Positions 62,110 to 64,000 of a DNA stretch of 64,000 nt are shown here, piece by piece. Source of the DNA: Prosthecobacter debontii (lineage in GTDB: Bacteria > Verrucomicrobiota > Verrucomicrobiia > Verrucomicrobiales > Verrucomicrobiaceae); assembly GCF_900167535.1 (NCBI RefSeq), contig NZ_FUYE01000008.1:124001-188000 (forward strand), in the 5' to 3' direction. The notes beneath the pieces are model-generated. The model worked only from the letters and a program-made list of their open reading frames with translations, was not told the DNA's origin and did not search any database. Made by a program: the position numbers and the translations under genes. Position 1 is the stretch's first letter, and each line of letters opens with the position of its first letter.

Positions 62110-62763
62110 TTACAGCTCTTTGATCTTGATGCTGCGGATCCAGACTTTGTCATGATGATCCGTGAGCATCAGGCGGCCTTTGCCAGGAGCGAAACCCACC
62201 TTACTTTTAAATTTACTCGCGGCAATACGCGCCTTCCAGTCGTCTGACGTAGTATCCGCTTCACACACCAGTTGACCATTCAGCCAATGCTGGATCTTGC
62301 CCGCCTGCACAACAACGCGGCTGCTGTTCCATTGGCCAGGGGGATTCAGAGGCTTATCAGCGGCCGGCTCTTTGATGTCATAGATGGAAGCTGTGGTGTG
62401 GCTGCCGCCACGCTTACCGTCCGGGTGCTTCTCATCATCAATCATCTGATACTCAATGCCCAGCCACTCCTTGCTACCGATCTTGGCCACCCAGTATTTG
62501 ATGCCGTTGTTACCGCCGTCTTCCACCTTCCACTCCCACTCGAGATCGAAGTCGGTGTATTCTTTTTCAGACAGCAAATTGCCCCCTGGCGTGCCATTCA
62601 AATGCAGGACACCGCCCTCGATCACCCACCCTGCTCCAGGGGCAGCACCGTCAGCTCCCGTCCAGCCATTCAAGGTCTGACCATCAAATAGGGAAACGGC
62701 ATCACCAGCGCACAGAGAACCGCAGGCCAGCGTGAGTAATGTATAGAGCAACGAGACTTTCAT
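62110..62763 (-). CDS. Secreted DUF1080 protein (3-keto-disaccharide hydrolase-like)
   Basis: A 217-residue exported protein. The signal MKVSLLYTLLTLACGSLCAG is followed by the DUF1080 opening DAVSLFDGQTLNGWTGADG and the beta-jelly roll segments LEWEWKVEDGGNNGIKYWV and GIEYQMIDDEKHPDGKRGG. Some family members are 3-keto-glycoside hydrolases and others carry concanavalin-like folds. It is common in Verrucomicrobia and Planctomycetes as a secreted carbohydrate-acting protein. ATG 62763 gives the clean signal; the ATG at 62775 is four codons earlier. It converges on the flavoprotein gene with a 21-bp gap. Confidence 0.88.
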   Translation of the reverse strand: MKVSLLYTLLTLACGSLCAGDAVSLFDGQTLNGWTGADGAAPGAGWVIEGGVLHLNGTPGGNLLSEKEYTDFDLEWEWKVEDGGNNGIKYWVAKIGSKEWLGIEYQMIDDEKHPDGKRGGSHTTASIYDIKEPAADKPLNPPGQWNSSRVVVQAGKIQHWLNGQLVCEADTTSDDWKARIAASKFKSKVGFAPGKGRLMLTDHHDKVWIRSIKIKEL

Positions 62764-62873
62764 AGGAGTGATCATGGTAGGAGGGCCGATATTTCTGGCA
62801 AGCAGAGAGCCACCAGGAATTCAGACCCATCAAACGCAAAATTTCACCTGCTCTATTCACGAGTCTGGTTAAG

Positions 62874-64000
62874 ATGAAACAAATGGCGAACGAGGAGCAA
62901 ACAGGCAAGTCCCCCACTCCCCCTTGGGAAGCGAAAAAGGCCTCTTCAAAACGTGGGCTCCTGCGTAAAATCATTCTTTGGTCAATTGCAACCGGTGTCT
63001 TGCTCTTGGTTCTCTATGGCCTGAAGCCACGACCGATCGAAGTCGAGTTAGCCCAGGTGCGCACGGCTCCCCTCACCGTGCACGTCATGGAGGAGGGTAA
63101 AACCCGCATCCGTAACCGGTATGTGGTCGCAGCTCCCGTGAGTGGCCAGATGAAGCGGGTATCGTTGAAAGCAGGCGATGAAGTCGAGGCGAATAAAACG
63201 GTGCTCACGGTCATCGAGCCAGGCCTCTCTCCACTCCTGGATGCCCGCACCAAAGCTCAAGCCGAAGCACGAGTGGCGGCGGCTGAAGCAGCCTTATCCC
63301 AAGCGCAGCAAGCGCTCGAAATGACCAAGACTTCCGCCCGGTTCGCTCAAACCAACTGGGACCGTGTCCGCTCGAACGCTACCGCAGGAAGCATCTCAGC
63401 GAATGATCGCGACAACATCGAGCGTGAAGCCGAAGTTCGGGCGAAAGAAGTCCGTGCACAGGAATTTGCCCTAAAGGTCGCTGGCTATGAGGTCACCCAA
63501 GCCAAGGCGGCGTTGATTCAATTCGCCCATCCAGAAGCCCAAGGCACTCCTCTGGAGGTTAAGTCACCCGTCTCAGGTCGCGTCCTCCGAGTGGAACAGG
63601 AGAGTGCCCTCGTCGTCGCCGCAGGCACAGCCATCTTGGAGATCGGGGACGTGCGGGATCTCGAGATTGAAGCAGAAATCCTTTCCCGCGATGCCGTGCT
63701 CATCCGGCCCGGAGCTGAGGTGAGTGTGGAGCAATGGGGTGGCGATAAGCCTTTGAAAGCCCACGTGCGGCGTGTAGAACCCGCCGCTTTTACCAAGGTC
63801 TCTGCATTAGGAGTCGAGGAACAGCGGGTCATTGTGTTGTGTGATCTGGACAATACCGAGGCCGACATGGCCGCGGCTCTCGGAGATCGTTATCGTGTCG
63901 AAGTCCGCGTGGCCATCTGGCATGAGGACCAGGTCTTGCAAGCCCCCAGCGGCTCCCTGTTTCGTGAGGGTTCAGCTTGGAAATGCTTTTTGTTCAACGC
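62874..64000 (+). CDS. HlyD/RND-type efflux periplasmic adaptor, cut by the window end
   Basis: An open frame from ATG 62874 continues through the right edge, giving 375 codons so far and no stop. The N-terminus is cytoplasmic (about 32 residues, Lys-rich), with one membrane helix at about 33-50 (ILWSIATGVLLLVLYGL). It is followed by a barrel-sandwich half (RNRYVVAAPVSGQMKRVSLK), an alpha-helical hairpin (about 130-220) and the second half (SPVSGRVLRVEQESALVVAA). This is the adaptor of an ABC (MacA/HlyD-like) or RND export system. A permease gene would be expected to follow just outside the window. Confidence 0.85.
   Translation, partial: MKQMANEEQTGKSPTPPWEAKKASSKRGLLRKIILWSIATGVLLLVLYGLKPRPIEVELAQVRTAPLTVHVMEEGKTRIRNRYVVAAPVSGQMKRVSLKAGDEVEANKTVLTVIEPGLSPLLDARTKAQAEARVAAAEAALSQAQQALEMTKTSARFAQTNWDRVRSNATAGSISANDRDNIEREAEVRAKEVRAQEFALKVAGYEVTQAKAALIQFAHPEAQGTPLEVKSPVSGRVLRVEQESALVVAAGTAILEIGDVRDLEIEAEILSRDAVLIRPGAEVSVEQWGGDKPLKAHVRRVEPAAFTKVSALGVEEQRVIVLCDLDNTEADMAAALGDRYRVEVRVAIWHEDQVLQAPSGSLFREGSAWKCFLFN

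Noticed and set aside
1-64000. tRNA, rRNA, prophage, insertion sequence or toxin-antitoxin genes
   Set aside because: No gene order, cloverleaf-like stretch, transposase or phage protein was recognised in the window.

Overview
The window looks like chromosomal DNA of a Verrucomicrobiota bacterium, most likely the Verrucomicrobiales (Prosthecobacter/Verrucomicrobium type). The evidence is the set of PVC-superphylum families present: a DUF1501 protein paired with a DUF1549/DUF1553 cytochrome-like protein, a PVC-type CxxCH heme protein, a DUF1080 protein, SMP-30-like secreted proteins, many lipoproteins and Sec/Tat-exported proteins, a moderately high GC content and weak Shine-Dalgarno signals. 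The assignment to order is inference. I see no rRNA, tRNA, CRISPR array, phage or insertion sequence.

Layout. 1-5.5 kb: an RND efflux adaptor/pump pair, then thioredoxin reductase. 5.6-12 kb: an SMP-30-like lactonase, a sugar-type ABC binding protein and permease without an ATPase, a GT39-like glycosyltransferase, a universal stress protein and a Ca2+/Na+ antiporter. 12-18 kb: a very large modular subtilase, then repeat-rich spacers around a short MetE-like protein. 18-23.5 kb: a leftward run rfbD-like, serine hydrolase, purB, and a rightward amine-oxidase-like flavoprotein. 23.5-29.7 kb: a CysJ-like reductase, metK, a GH62-like hydrolase, cysS, khpA and rpsP. 30-40.3 kb: an Rrf2 regulator, an ECF sigma factor with its putative anti-sigma factor, a tiny Cys-rich lipoprotein and a complete MoxR/DUF58/Bat (aerotolerance-type) operon. 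40.7-54.6 kb: rsgA, the DUF1501/DUF1549 pair, mutL, an IscA-like protein, an unknown membrane protein, a large CxxCH heme protein, pgsA and der. 54.7-60.2 kb: a three-gene signalling operon. 60.7-64 kb: a halogenase/reductase-like flavoprotein, a DUF1080 protein and the start of an HlyD-type adaptor that runs off the window.

The most interesting locus is 54.7-60.2 kb. Its gene order is a SAM-dependent methyltransferase of the PhcB type, a multi-membrane-span hybrid sensor kinase, and a receiver protein whose output domain resembles a histidine kinase. This matches the composition of the phcB-phcS-phcR quorum-sensing locus of Ralstonia solanacearum, which makes and senses 3-hydroxy fatty acid methyl esters. 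If the analogy holds, this would be a Verrucomicrobial fatty-acid-ester cell-cell signalling system with new features: an extra N-terminal domain on the synthase, a kinase-receiver-kinase sensor, and a degenerate ATP-binding site in the terminal protein. A halogenase-like flavoprotein is divergently transcribed from it across a 512-bp AT-rich spacer containing a perfect 12-bp palindrome and two hairpins.

Other points of note are the ATPase-less ABC pair whose permease carries an extra extracytoplasmic domain, a dispersed intergenic repeat family with copies at 16.5 and 40.6 kb, and the sigma/anti-sigma/Cys-rich lipoprotein group next to the Bat operon.
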